64,000 nt of DNA from an uncultured Phycisphaerales bacterium (GTDB lineage Bacteria > Planctomycetota > Phycisphaerae > WQYP01). Numbering within the stretch: the first letter of the stretch is position 1; each line of letters begins with the position of its first letter. Made by a program: the position numbers and the translations under genes. The notes under the pieces are model-generated. The model was not told the DNA's origin and made no database searches. It worked only from the letters and a program-made list of their open reading frames with translations. Location: assembly GCA_903845195.1 (NCBI GenBank), contig CAIMWO010000018.1:35174-99173 (forward strand). The letters are read 5' to 3'. Below, piece after piece: positions 1 to 9,222 of this stretch.

Positions 1-1251
1 GTGAACGAGCAGGAGATTCTGGCCGGGCACCTCAAGGCCACCCGTGAACGGTTCGCTGCAACGGATGGACCGATTCTGGTACTGCACGACACCACCGAGT
101 TCTCCTTCACCCGCAGCGATACTGCGGCTATCGGCAAAACCCACAAGGTCGCCAGCGGCCATATGAACGAGCACGGCCGTCAACGGATGCACACCGTCTG
201 TGGCATCCTCATGCATTCGAGCCTCGTCGTAACCACTGACGGAGTTCCGCTGGGCCTGGCGGCGATCAAGCTGTGGACACGCAAGAAGTTCAAGGGCATC
301 AATGCCCTCATGGGCCGGGGGATCGACGGCGGCAAGCATTCCGTCAACACGACGCGCATCCCCATCGAGCAGAAGGAAAGCATCCGCTGGCTGGAGAACG
401 TGCGGCAGTCCACCGCCAACCTCGGCGACGCCGGTCGTTGCGTGCATATCGGCGACCGGGAAAGCGACATCTACGAACTCTTCTGCGAATGCCAATTCCT
501 GGGGGCGCACTTCGTGTTCCGCACCTGCGTCGACCGCCGGGCTGGGGAGGGCGAGGAGACGGTGATCGAGATAATGGAAGAACAGCCCGTCAAGGCTGTG
601 CACCGCATCGAGGTGATGGACAACAAGGGGCGGCCCTCGACGGCGGTGCTGGAGATCAAGTATCACCGCCTGCAGGTCTGCCCGCCCATCGGCAAGGAGA
701 AACGCTACGGCAACTTGATGCTGACGGTGATCCACGCCACCGAACGCGGCACACCCAAGGATCGTGAACGCATCGAGTGGAAGCTCATCACCGACCTCTC
801 GGTAATCTGCAAGGCGGACGCGATTGAGAAACTGGAATGGTACGCCCTGCGCTGGAAGATCGAGACCTTTCACAAGGTGCTCAAGTCCGGCTGCCGGGCC
901 GAAGACTCGAAGTTGCGGAATGCCGAGCGCCTGGCAAACCTGATTGCGATCCTGTGCATCCTCTCGTGGCGTGTACTGTGGCTGTGCATGACCAACCGCG
1001 TATCGCCGGACTTGCCGGCACGACTGGTCTTCACTGACACAGAGATCAAACTGCTGGAGCACTTGGTCCCGATGAAGGAGGGGTCATGCAAGAGAACCGT
1101 CGGCCACTTCCTGATCCGCCTCGCCCGCCTTGGCGGCTACCTGAACCGAACGAGAGACGCGCCGCCGGGTAACATGGTGCTGTGGCGCGGCATGGCAAGG
1201 CTCACCGACATCCACCTCGGCTTCAGCTTGGCAAAAGATGTGGGTAATTAG
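1..1251 (+). CDS. IS4-family (IS50/Tn5-like group) transposase, 5' end cut by window edge
   Basis: This is a DDE transposase that would cut and paste its own insertion sequence. Three catalytic neighbourhoods are visible: LHDTTEF near residue 28 (first Asp), HIGDRESDIYEL near 150 (second Asp), and YALRWKIETFHKVLKSG near 281, which is the Y-R-E-K signature with the catalytic Glu. The tail (GGYLNRTRDAPPG...LWRGMARL) resembles the Tn5 dimerisation domain. The frame is open at base 1 and Tn5-like enzymes are usually about 450-480 residues, so the N-terminus probably lies outside the window and the GTG at base 1 is not a real start. It points toward the 3' end of smc. No terminal inverted repeat could be identified downstream, so the right boundary of the element is undefined. 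Confidence 0.9.
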   Translation: MNEQEILAGHLKATRERFAATDGPILVLHDTTEFSFTRSDTAAIGKTHKVASGHMNEHGRQRMHTVCGILMHSSLVVTTDGVPLGLAAIKLWTRKKFKGINALMGRGIDGGKHSVNTTRIPIEQKESIRWLENVRQSTANLGDAGRCVHIGDRESDIYELFCECQFLGAHFVFRTCVDRRAGEGEETVIEIMEEQPVKAVHRIEVMDNKGRPSTAVLEIKYHRLQVCPPIGKEKRYGNLMLTVIHATERGTPKDRERIEWKLITDLSVICKADAIEKLEWYALRWKIETFHKVLKSGCRAEDSKLRNAERLANLIAILCILSWRVLWLCMTNRVSPDLPARLVFTDTEIKLLEHLVPMKEGSCKRTVGHFLIRLARLGGYLNRTRDAPPGNMVLWRGMARLTDIHLGFSLAKDVGN

Positions 1252-1311
1252 AAGTCGCGCAATGCCTGGTAACTCTCGGTGTATTGATCGTTCATGGTGC
1301 GAACTCTCAGA

Positions 1312-1347
1312 GTATTCTGAATTCACCACTCTGAATTCTGAATTAAT
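1312..1347. repeat. Heptamer array, GAATTCT family, intergenic copy between transposase and smc
   Basis: Five consecutive 7-bp units are readable: TATTCTG, AATTCAC, CACTCTG, AATTCTG, AATTAAT. The core TCTGAATTC..CACTCTGAATTCTG is shared with a second array about 53 kb away, 23 of 25 bases identical by eye. The family also has a copy inside smc. It lies between the ends of the transposase and smc genes. Confidence 0.8.
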
Positions 1348-1351
1348 CGCG

Positions 1352-4300
1352 TCAGGCGGCGGCGACGGTTTCTTGTTTGGGGGCGCCGGGGGCGTGGATG
1401 GCGGCGGGGCCGCGTTCGTCGAATCTGACGGCGACGCGTTTGGAGCAGCCTTGCTCCTGCATGGTGACGCCGTAGAGGACGTTGGCGACGCCCATGGAGC
1501 GTTTGTTGTGCGTGATGACGATGAACTGCGAGAAGTGGGTGAAATCCTGAATGATGCTGGCGAAGCGGGCGGTGTTGGCTTCGTCGAGCGCGGCATCGAC
1601 TTCGTCGAGGATGCAGAACGGGGAGGGCTTGGATTTGAAGATGGACATGACGAGGGCGACGGCGGTCATGGTTTTTTCGCCACCGGAGAGGAGCGACATG
1701 GACTGGGGTTCCTTTCCGGGGGGGCGGGCCATGATTTCGATGCCGGATTCGAGGATGTCATCGGGATCTTCGAGGATGAGGTCGGCCTTGCCGCCGCCGA
1801 AGAGCCGGCGGAACATGTCCTGGAATTCGTTGCGGACGGCGGCGAAGGATTCGGCGAAGCGGATGCGGGAGTCTTCGTTGATCTTGCCGATGAGCTCTTC
1901 GAGTTGCTGCTTGGCGTCGTGGATGTCGGCCAGGGCGGCGGTGAGGGAGGCGTGGCGTTCTTCCAGTGTGGACTGTTCGGAAATGGCGTCGATGTTGACG
2001 TTGCCGAGGCGGGAGATCTTGCCTTTGAGTTCGTTGATCTCGGCGGCGACGGCGTCCCAGTCGGTTTCCTGGGCCTGATAGTTGGCATAGGTCTCGTGCA
2101 GGTTGATCTGAAGTTCATCGATGGTGTGTTCGATGAGGGTTTCGATGCGAACGGAGAGTTCGTTTTTCTGCAGGGAGAGTTCATGTTCGCGGCGGGCCTG
2201 GGCTTCGATCTGCTCCTGAACGGAATCGATGCCGGAGGTGACGGTGGTGAATTCGCTACGGAGGGTGGTGACGCGATCGGTGTGCTGGGCGAGCTGCGCT
2301 TCGGCGGCGGTGATGACTTGGGCGACCTGGGCGAGCAGCGTGGCAGTTTGATCGACGGTGGTCTTGGCGTCGCCGACGCGTTCTTCGACGGTTTCGACTT
2401 CGCCGGCGAGGCGGTCGAGTTCCATCTGCGCCTGGTTGGCTGAGACGCGGGCGGTGGCCAGTTCGCGGGAGAGGCCGGAGCGCTGTTCCTGCACCTGGCC
2501 CATCGCGACGCGGGCAGCGGTGGCGGCTTCGGCAAGTTCCGAGACTTCATGCTGGCGGACGATGAGCTGGGCACCGAGTTCGTGAACGAGGGCTTCGACT
2601 TTTTTCTGTTCGGTTTCGAGCACGGCGACTTTGCCTTCGGCTTCGGTTTGGCGCTCGGCGGCGGAGGCGGATTGGCGGTCGATGGATTCCATTTCGCCGG
2701 CCAGAAGCGGGGCTTCGGAGCTGGTGCGTTGAAGCTGCGAGCCGGCCTGCTGGAATTGGGCGCTGGCCTCGGCGCGGGCGGAATCAGTCAGATAGATCTG
2801 GGAGCGGAGCTCCTGCTGGCGGGCGTCGAGTTCGCGGGAGGTTTGGTCGCAGGCGGCGATCTGGGTGGTGAGATCGTTGACGCGGATTTCGATGGCGGCC
2901 AGATCGCGATCGAGTTTGGCGCTTTCGGCGCGACGGGTGATCATGCCGCCGGATTTTCGGGAGATGTCGCCCAGGACGATGGAACTGGACAACCCCCCTA
3001 CCGCTTCGACGACTTCGCCGGCGCGGGTGACAAAACGGTGGCCGCGCGGCGCGGCGTCGGCGAGTTCGAGCGCTGCGGCGAGGGATTCGACGATGAAGGT
3101 GTGGCCGAGAAGTTGGTGGAGGAGCAAGGCGTGCTGAGGGTCGCACTTGACGAGATCGATGGCGGAGATGGCGAATTCTGAATTTTGAATTCTGAATTCT
3201 GAATTGTCGATACCCGCGGTTTGATACGCGAGCAACTTATCTGTGGCGAGGACGGTAACGCGGCCGGCGAGTTTTTGCCAGATTTCGCGGTCGGCCAGCA
3301 ACGCCTGGGAATTATCGACGATGACGGCGTTGGCGAGATCGCCGAGCGCGGCTTCGATGAGCGAGGCATTTTCGAGATCGGTCGAGACGGCGTCGGCAAC
3401 GATGCCCTTGACGTAGGAGAATGCGGCCGTTGCTGCCCCCCCACTGCCGGTGGCGGCATCGCGCTGCTTGAGGATTTCGCGGACGACCTGCGAGACGCCT
3501 TCGCGCTTGGCCTGCAGATCGTTAAGCACATTCTGGCGGCTCTTGAGACCGGAGCGGAGTTCGCGCTCGCGGGCCAGCTCTTGCGAGATGGCGGCCATTT
3601 TCTGGCTGGTAGCTTTCTGCTGCTCGCGGATCTCGTTGGCCTGGGCCTGCAGCAGCGTGGACTGCTCGGTGAGCTGGTTCTTGCGGGCTTCGTGTTCGGC
3701 GACCTTGGCCTTGAGCTCGGCAATTTGCTGATCGATGACGGCCTTGCGCTGTTCGAGCCGGGTCTTCTGATTGGCGAGATTTTCGCGGGTGATCTTGAAA
3801 GAGTTGATGTCGGTGTGCAGGCGGGCGATCTGACGCATGAGGTCGATCGCTTTGGACTTGTGCTCATCGACGCTGCGGTTGAGGCCGGCGATGGCCTTGG
3901 ATGCCGCCTCCTGCGTTTGCACGGCCTGGGCGACCTGCGCTTCGTGCTCACGGAGCTTCTGGTCGATGGCGGCGAGTGCTTCTTCATGGCGGGCGACATC
4001 GGCCTGGCGTGCGGCAAGGCGTTCGCCGAGTTCGGCCTGGCGATGGTTCAGCAATTCGCGTTGTTCGGTGAGCTGCTGGATCTGCTGGCGGGCGAAGTCG
4101 CCGCGCTGCTGAGCGGATTGCCGATCGTTCTGGGCGCTGAGCAATTCGCGTTCGGCTTTGCGGGCGGATTCCTGGGCGGATTCGAGTTCGAGCTGCAGTT
4201 CGGCCTGGCGGGTGCGTTTGCCTTCGAGATCGCGGCGGACGGCGGCGAGCGAATCGACGACATCATTGAGCTGTTCGGAGAGAGCGACTTCCTTACGGTG

Positions 4301-5011
4301 AAGCTGGTCGTATTCCTGCATGACGTAGGAGGAGCGGAGTTCGCGCAGGCGGGTGGAGTATTCCTGGAAGCTGCGGGCGCGGCCGGCCTGAACTTTCACG
4401 GAACGCAGCTGGCGTTCGACTTCATCGAGCACGAGCTGGGACTGGGCGAGGTTTTGATCGGTGCGTTCGAGTTTGCGGAGAGCTTCTTTTTTGCGCTGCT
4501 TGAAGCGGGAGATACCGGCGGCTTCTTCGAAGATCTCGCGGCGGTCCTGCGAGTTGGCGTCGAGGAATGCGGCGACGCGGCCCTGTTCGATGAGGGAGTA
4601 GGCATCGACGCCGACGCCGGTGTCGAGGAACATTTCGCGGATGTCCTTGAGGCGGGCGATCTGGTTGTTGATGAGGTATTCGCTGGTGGCGTCGCGATAG
4701 AGGCGGCGGGTGACTTTGACGACATCGGCATCGAGGGGGAGTTTGCGGTCGTCGTTGGTGAAGGTAAGGGAGACTTCGGCCATGCCCATGGGTTTGCGGG
4801 TGCCGGAGCCGTTGAAGATAACGTCGAGCATGGCATCGCCGCGGAGGGATTTGGCGGACATTTCGCCGAGGACCCATTTGACGGCGTCGACGACGTTGGA
4901 TTTGCCGCAGCCGTTGGGTCCGACGATGCCGGTGATGCCGTCATCGAAGACGAATTCGGTGTAATCGGCGAAGGATTTGAAGCCGGAGAGTTCGAGGCGG
5001 GCGAGTTTCAA
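1352..5011 (-). CDS. smc: Chromosome segregation ATPase SMC
   Basis: SMC forms the two-armed ATPase of the bacterial condensin that organises and segregates DNA. The head has Walker A GPNGCGKSN near residue 36, the ABC signature LSGGEKTMTAVALV near 1112 and Walker B FCILDEVDAALDE near 1135. Long heptad-rich coiled coils flank a hinge at roughly 530-720. Length (about 1220 aa) is normal. The frame opens five codons further upstream with ATG, but GGAGG sits 8 nt before a TTG that gives the usual SMC N-terminus (KLARLELSGFKSFAD), so TTG is preferred. Oddity: the hinge contains the inserted peptide NSEFRIQNSEF, encoded by a tandem heptamer array. scpA and scpB are not in the window. Large plus-strand ORFs over this gene are shadows. 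Confidence 0.97.
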   Translation of the reverse strand: MKLARLELSGFKSFADYTEFVFDDGITGIVGPNGCGKSNVVDAVKWVLGEMSAKSLRGDAMLDVIFNGSGTRKPMGMAEVSLTFTNDDRKLPLDADVVKVTRRLYRDATSEYLINNQIARLKDIREMFLDTGVGVDAYSLIEQGRVAAFLDANSQDRREIFEEAAGISRFKQRKKEALRKLERTDQNLAQSQLVLDEVERQLRSVKVQAGRARSFQEYSTRLRELRSSYVMQEYDQLHRKEVALSEQLNDVVDSLAAVRRDLEGKRTRQAELQLELESAQESARKAERELLSAQNDRQSAQQRGDFARQQIQQLTEQRELLNHRQAELGERLAARQADVARHEEALAAIDQKLREHEAQVAQAVQTQEAASKAIAGLNRSVDEHKSKAIDLMRQIARLHTDINSFKITRENLANQKTRLEQRKAVIDQQIAELKAKVAEHEARKNQLTEQSTLLQAQANEIREQQKATSQKMAAISQELARERELRSGLKSRQNVLNDLQAKREGVSQVVREILKQRDAATGSGGAATAAFSYVKGIVADAVSTDLENASLIEAALGDLANAVIVDNSQALLADREIWQKLAGRVTVLATDKLLAYQTAGIDNSEFRIQNSEFAISAIDLVKCDPQHALLLHQLLGHTFIVESLAAALELADAAPRGHRFVTRAGEVVEAVGGLSSSIVLGDISRKSGGMITRRAESAKLDRDLAAIEIRVNDLTTQIAACDQTSRELDARQQELRSQIYLTDSARAEASAQFQQAGSQLQRTSSEAPLLAGEMESIDRQSASAAERQTEAEGKVAVLETEQKKVEALVHELGAQLIVRQHEVSELAEAATAARVAMGQVQEQRSGLSRELATARVSANQAQMELDRLAGEVETVEERVGDAKTTVDQTATLLAQVAQVITAAEAQLAQHTDRVTTLRSEFTTVTSGIDSVQEQIEAQARREHELSLQKNELSVRIETLIEHTIDELQINLHETYANYQAQETDWDAVAAEINELKGKISRLGNVNIDAISEQSTLEERHASLTAALADIHDAKQQLEELIGKINEDSRIRFAESFAAVRNEFQDMFRRLFGGGKADLILEDPDDILESGIEIMARPPGKEPQSMSLLSGGEKTMTAVALVMSIFKSKPSPFCILDEVDAALDEANTARFASIIQDFTHFSQFIVITHNKRSMGVANVLYGVTMQEQGCSKRVAVRFDERGPAAIHAPGAPKQETVAAA
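3173..3207. repeat. Heptamer array, GAATTCT family, in frame inside the smc hinge
   Basis: Five tandem units GAATTCT, GAATTTT, GAATTCT, GAATTCT, GAATTG lie within the smc reading frame. On the minus strand they encode NSEFRIQNSEF, between two hinge segments that otherwise look conserved (LATDKLLAYQTAG and AIDLVKCDPQHALLL). The array is strikingly AT-rich compared with the surrounding codons, so it looks inserted rather than diverged. Confidence 0.9.
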
Positions 5012-5383
5012 GAGATCGACCTCCATGTCGAACGAGAGGGGATGGCCGGGGGCGATAACATTGGAGCCCCGCGGGTACCACTACCATCCGTGGTTGGGGG
5101 GTAGGATACCATACTTGATGTGGGGGGGACAATGAAAAAGGGGGGGTAAAAGGGGGTGAGAGCGCAAAAAGTGCGGGGGAGTCCGATAAGTGGGGATTGG
5201 GAGGGTGGAATGTGGCATTTTTACGCTCGGGGCCAAATCACGTAGGTGCAGCGGGAAGTTTCGGGACGGGAATGAGGAGATGTGTTGGTCACGAGGCTAT
5301 TGCGGGCAATCGACAAAGAGGAGGCAAGAGTGGAGGGGATTCGAGAGAGCGCTTTGGGGCACCTTCCCTTTATTTTCCAATTG
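5012..5383. other. Intergenic region with G-run cluster, upstream of smc
   Basis: No credible gene was found. The plus strand carries several G tracts within about 65 bases: two runs of seven and two of five, separated by A-rich spacers, starting near the smc start. The smc promoter should lie here. The ORFs of about 100 aa listed in this stretch have no ribosome binding site or recognisable content. Confidence 0.5.
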
Positions 5384-6292
5384 TCACTTCTTCTGCAACA
5401 TCGCGAACATGTGGTCATGTGCTGAAATCCAGTGTGGAACTTGGTCGCTCCATGCGCTTGGAAACAAAGGCAGATGACTTGCCACGGCGTAGCGAGCATT
5501 TTTGATCCAATCTTTTAAATGCCGTGCCACTCCCGACCGCAAGTGAGGTCTGCGTTCATAATGGACAACCTTCAAACCGCATTTGTTTCCGACCCATTCC
5601 ACTGATCTCCGATTCAAGAAGCTGATGTGTCCAATGTAGCTGCAGTACCAGTAGTGTGACCCATAGATACGCCATGTACGGGCATCCGTGTCACCGGTTA
5701 CGCAAAGCAGTACACCTCCGGGTTTCAGCAAACTCGCAGCCCGTTCGAAAAATTCCCGAGGCGCAGGAAGATGCTCCACAACATCCACTGCAATTATGCC
5801 GTCAAACGAATGCTTTTCCGGATCCAATGAGTCAATCGTTGGGCCAAGGATTTCTATCCCCTTGGTTCGAGACACTTCCGCTGCCATTACCGAAGGTTCC
5901 ACACCGTAGTGCTTCCATCGGGTTCCAAAATGTCTGAGCAATTCCCCGTTGAAGCAACCCACGTCCAGAATTGCATTTCCCAAAATCCGTGAGCAGAGCA
6001 ACTGCTCCATATAATCGAATTGTCGTTCCCTTCCGTCCTCAACGGCAGACCAGTGATCGGCAGGCGATTGGGAATAACCTCGCAACAATAATTCCTGATC
6101 CAGCGGTGGAGCTTTCCAAGTGAACCCACATTCCTCGCAGGCACGCAACTGGAAAATCACTCCATCGGGATTAATGTTCACGCCCCCCACTTCCTCGGGC
6201 TGAAAATGCCGGATGTTCCCTTTGGTTTTCCAGTTTTCTTTCATACATAGCGGGCATTGGTTGCCATCGTTCAGGTTCGTCTGAATCGTCAT
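5384..6292 (-). CDS. Class I SAM-dependent methyltransferase with N-terminal zinc-binding motif
   Basis: The N-terminus has two paired cysteines, CPLC near residue 14 and CEEC near 53, as in methyltransferases that carry a small zinc ribbon. The Rossmann methyltransferase core follows: motif I ILDVGCFNGELLRHFG near 108, an acidic residue in YGVEPS, then FDGIIAVDVVEHLPAPREF and LLKPGGVLLC. This layout is typical of Methyltransf_11/23 proteins in surface sugar or lipid modification clusters. The target cannot be read from sequence. An AAGGG ribosome binding site precedes the ATG. Two GT2 glycosyltransferases lie next to it, which supports a role in extracellular glycan synthesis (inference). 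Base composition is lower in GC than the housekeeping genes, consistent with a variable surface locus. Confidence 0.85.
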   Translation of the reverse strand: MTIQTNLNDGNQCPLCMKENWKTKGNIRHFQPEEVGGVNINPDGVIFQLRACEECGFTWKAPPLDQELLLRGYSQSPADHWSAVEDGRERQFDYMEQLLCSRILGNAILDVGCFNGELLRHFGTRWKHYGVEPSVMAAEVSRTKGIEILGPTIDSLDPEKHSFDGIIAVDVVEHLPAPREFFERAASLLKPGGVLLCVTGDTDARTWRIYGSHYWYCSYIGHISFLNRRSVEWVGNKCGLKVVHYERRPHLRSGVARHLKDWIKNARYAVASHLPLFPSAWSDQVPHWISAHDHMFAMLQKK

Positions 6293-6347
6293 AAATCCCT
6301 TTCAGACTACAACGCCTTGCAGTCACAGTGAAATATGCGAGGAATCG

Positions 6348-7262
6348 TCATTGCATGCGCGAACCCTTAAGTCGTTCGCGAATCGCCAGAATCGGAAATG
6401 CAGCCAAGTATCGAAATCGAAGTAGAGCTAGATTCCATCCAAACGTACGCCGAAATAAACGCCAAGCCCACTTCGATTCCTTATGATTCAGACATCCGAT
6501 CGACACCGGGCGGATATGCATGGTGATAAGCGACCAGCGTGCCTTTCGGCGCGCCTTTCCTCCGGGATATTTGCCCTGTCCCTCTGAATCTATCAGGTAC
6601 ATTCCACCTTCCACATTTTTCATTGAGTACGCAGAGATGTTTCCTGCGTGCTCCCGCCGGGCACAGCATACGGGTCGATCAATCCGCACAAACCCAGGAG
6701 CATCAGAGACGCGCAGCCACGCATCGTTCTCCTCGTGCGTGAACCGATGAATAAAAAAGCCCCCGGCCTTCTGCAGGATCTCCCGTTTTACGGCAAGTGA
6801 ACTGGGGGTCAACCATGCCGGCTCCCGCCATGAGGCCAGGTAGTCCGCGTAATAGCGATCGCGTAACGGGGCGGGCTGAATCTCCTGAACCGTGTCGGCA
6901 TTCGTAAAACTCTGTATCGCTCCGAGCACCAGGGACGGGTGTTTGTGCTTCGCGATTGCTTCCGCCATACGCTCCAGAGCCCACGGCAACCACAGATCGT
7001 CGCTGTCCAGAAAGATGACGTATTCTCCGGCCGCCGCGGCCATGGCGTTATTGCGGGCCGCGCCGAGGCCCTGATTATTCTGGCGCAACAACCGGACGCG
7101 ATCCTTGTATCTGGCGAGGACTTCGGGGGTACGATCGGTAGAACCGTCATCGATGACGATAATCTCCTGATCCTTGAAGGTCTGGTTCAACACCGACTCG
7201 ATCGTTTCCACAACCAAATCGGGCCGGTTATAGACTGGGATGATCGTCGAGAATAACGGCAT
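6348..7262 (-). CDS. GT-A glycosyltransferase family 2
   Basis: This transfers a sugar from a nucleotide donor and probably acts in glycan assembly at the cytoplasmic side of the membrane. The N-terminus STIIPVYNRPDLVVETIESVLNQT and IIVIDDGSTDRTPEVL are the nucleotide-binding part of GT2. EYVIFLDSDDLW holds the metal-binding DxD. The C-terminal half is variable and has no clear membrane segment. The frame opens five codons earlier with TTG, but the ATG giving MPLFSTIIPVYN fits the family start and follows GGTGG. It lies 55 bases downstream of the methyltransferase start on the same strand, and diverges from a second GT2. Acceptor and donor specificity are unknown. Confidence 0.9.
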   Translation of the reverse strand: MPLFSTIIPVYNRPDLVVETIESVLNQTFKDQEIIVIDDGSTDRTPEVLARYKDRVRLLRQNNQGLGAARNNAMAAAAGEYVIFLDSDDLWLPWALERMAEAIAKHKHPSLVLGAIQSFTNADTVQEIQPAPLRDRYYADYLASWREPAWLTPSSLAVKREILQKAGGFFIHRFTHEENDAWLRVSDAPGFVRIDRPVCCARREHAGNISAYSMKNVEGGMYLIDSEGQGKYPGGKARRKARWSLITMHIRPVSIGCLNHKESKWAWRLFRRTFGWNLALLRFRYLAAFPILAIRERLKGSRMQ

Positions 7263-7398
7263 AGCCACCAAAGTCAATTCTGCAATTGAACGGGTAATAG
7301 AACGGGTGACAAATTGTAACGGCTCACGAGGCGGTTATCATATCATTTTACTATCGGTTCGTAATTCTTACGGCAATAGCTGATTTGCGAGGATGTCC

Positions 7399-8178
7399 AT
7401 GGCCAGCACAGAACCGCTTCCATCCATCACCATCGTTACTCCGAGCTTTCAACAGGCCCGTTTTCTCGAACGCACCATTCAAAGCATTATCGGGCAAAAC
7501 TATCCCCGACTGGAATATCTGATCTTCGATGGCGGATCGACGGATGGGTCGGTGGAGATCATCAAGAAATACGCGGATCGTATCAACTTTTGGGTAAGCG
7601 AGAAGGATGATGGCCAATCCGATGCGATCAACAAGGGACTGAGCCGGGCAACAGGCGAGATCGTGGGATGGATCAATAGCGATGATACGATGGCACCCGG
7701 ATCGCTGGAGGCGATTGGCACGTATTATCGCGCTCATCAGGATGCCGAATTTCTCTACGGACATCTCAACCTAATAGATGCTGACGATCATATCATCCGG
7801 CGACTGTTTGCCGTGCAGACTAATGCGCACGAACTGATTTACTTCAATCGCAACCTGTTCTCCCAACCTGGAACGACCTGGCGGCGGCGGCTGCAGGAAC
7901 GAATCGGCCTGTTGGACCGGTCGCTGCATTACACAATGGATTGTGATCTTTATATCCGAGCGGCGAAGGCGACACCGTTGCATTTCATACCGCGACGATT
8001 TGCGAATCTGCGGATTCATGGCGATACGAAAACCAAATTGATGAAACCGCGGTTCGATGCCGAACACAAGTTGCTGGACGAGCGTTATGGCGCGCGCTCG
8101 ACCAACCGCATCGTAAAACAATTCTTCAATCTGCGCAGGCGCATGCGCATTCTGCGGTGCCTAGCCAACTGGAAATAA
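7399..8178 (+). CDS. GT-A glycosyltransferase family 2
   Basis: A second GT2 enzyme with the motif order SITIVTPSFQQARFLERTI, YLIFDGGSTDGSVEI, DDGQSDAINKGLSRATGEIVGWINSDD. The last segment contains the metal-binding acidic pair (NSDD). This WINSDD version is typical of GT2 enzymes in polysaccharide loci. Two in-frame ATGs compete. The second has GAGG six bases upstream and is chosen; the first would add two residues. At about 259 aa it is a single-domain soluble enzyme. It is transcribed divergently from the neighbouring glycosyltransferase. Substrate unknown. Confidence 0.9.
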   Translation: MASTEPLPSITIVTPSFQQARFLERTIQSIIGQNYPRLEYLIFDGGSTDGSVEIIKKYADRINFWVSEKDDGQSDAINKGLSRATGEIVGWINSDDTMAPGSLEAIGTYYRAHQDAEFLYGHLNLIDADDHIIRRLFAVQTNAHELIYFNRNLFSQPGTTWRRRLQERIGLLDRSLHYTMDCDLYIRAAKATPLHFIPRRFANLRIHGDTKTKLMKPRFDAEHKLLDERYGARSTNRIVKQFFNLRRRMRILRCLANWK

Positions 8179-8357
8179 GGTTGGAAGAATTGGCTCCCCA
8201 GCTTTTCGCGAGCGAAGGTCTGGGCGGCTTCGAGGGAGAGGATTATTTGGTGATACTCGGATGTAAAAGCTTGATCTGAGAATGAATTGGGGCGGAGAGT
8301 TCGAGCATGGTGTCGATGAATTTGCGATTTGATGAGCGGCAGGCTTTGAAAGCAACT

Positions 8358-8957
8358 CTAGAATTCCAGTTGGAATCGCGCCACCAGGCGGGCTTCGCGG
8401 GCGAAGCTGTCATCGGGGCCGGAGCCACCATCGAAGTAGAGCAAGCTGGTGCCGATGCTGGCATTCTTGCCCACTACCCACATGATGCCGGCGCCAATGC
8501 CCATGCGTTTTATGTCTTCGATCCGCGAATCGTCTTCCTCCGCCACTGCAATGAACGGCAACAGGAGCGAATCGATCGGGGCCGGGACATTGAAGATCGT
8601 CGTGGCTGACCAGGGCGTTTGCGTCTCCCAGACGTTCATCCGGTCAAGAAACGCATCCATTCCTGTGGCGGGAATCATCATTTGATAGACGAAGCGCACC
8701 GCGGGATCGGTCAGCGTTGCCAGAGGCATGATGAACTGCTTGACCTTTTCGGAATAGGTCTCATCGACATCGCGGCCGACCAGGAATTCGGTCTCCGGGA
8801 GGATGACCCCCATCGGCTGCAACGTGAGGGGTCCGACGGGAAACGAAATGTCCTGTGCCTGAGCAGTCCCCGCGGCGGTGCACCAGAGGCACAACGCCGA
8901 TAATACCCCGGCCCACCAGGTTCTTCGCAATGAGATTATACTAAGCTTTGCGCGCAT
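8358..8957 (-). CDS. Secreted protein of unknown function, possibly outer-membrane beta-barrel
   Basis: I do not recognise the family. The chosen ATG (preceded by GGAAGGTGG) gives a clean signal peptide: positive start, hydrophobic core around LSALCLWC, then TAQAQ cleavage region before DISFPVG. A GTG 19 codons upstream would spoil the signal. The mature part ends in alternating hydrophobic strands with a final Phe (ARLVARFQLEF), a pattern seen at the C-terminus of outer-membrane barrel proteins. That is inference from pattern only. No cysteines suggest a lipoprotein. The protein stands alone, divergent from the MoxR gene. Confidence 0.6.
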   Translation of the reverse strand: MRAKLSIISLRRTWWAGVLSALCLWCTAAGTAQAQDISFPVGPLTLQPMGVILPETEFLVGRDVDETYSEKVKQFIMPLATLTDPAVRFVYQMMIPATGMDAFLDRMNVWETQTPWSATTIFNVPAPIDSLLLPFIAVAEEDDSRIEDIKRMGIGAGIMWVVGKNASIGTSLLYFDGGSGPDDSFAREARLVARFQLEF

Positions 8958-9222
8958 CCACCTTCCAGACAACGGATAGCTGAGTCGGTTAGGCAACTTT
9001 GCCAAAATTCTCACCGATTATCCAGCGTTTTCTTCCAGAAAGAAAAAATTGTTACTGGCCTGTGGCAATTTGCGCAGAAGTCGCGCGAACTTGCTCGCAA
9101 CACCACGCATAGGTGAACGTTTGTCCCTTCGCGGCGTTTGCCGCTTCGTCACCTTGTCACTCTCGCCCAACTAGGTACGATGAGCACGAATCAGCCGTTC
9201 TGCACCGTTTTCAGGAGTTTGC

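Noticed and set aside
1238-5104. Long plus-strand ORFs (401 and 627 aa) opposite smc
   Set aside because: They mirror the smc frame; their Gly/Phe/Asp-rich, repetitive composition is what antisense of a Leu/Glu/Ala-rich coiled coil gives in high-GC DNA. No ribosome binding sites or motifs.
5190-5505. Overlapping ORFs of 92-102 aa between smc and the methyltransferase
   Set aside because: Several frames overlap with no ribosome binding site and no domain; partly antisense to the methyltransferase end.
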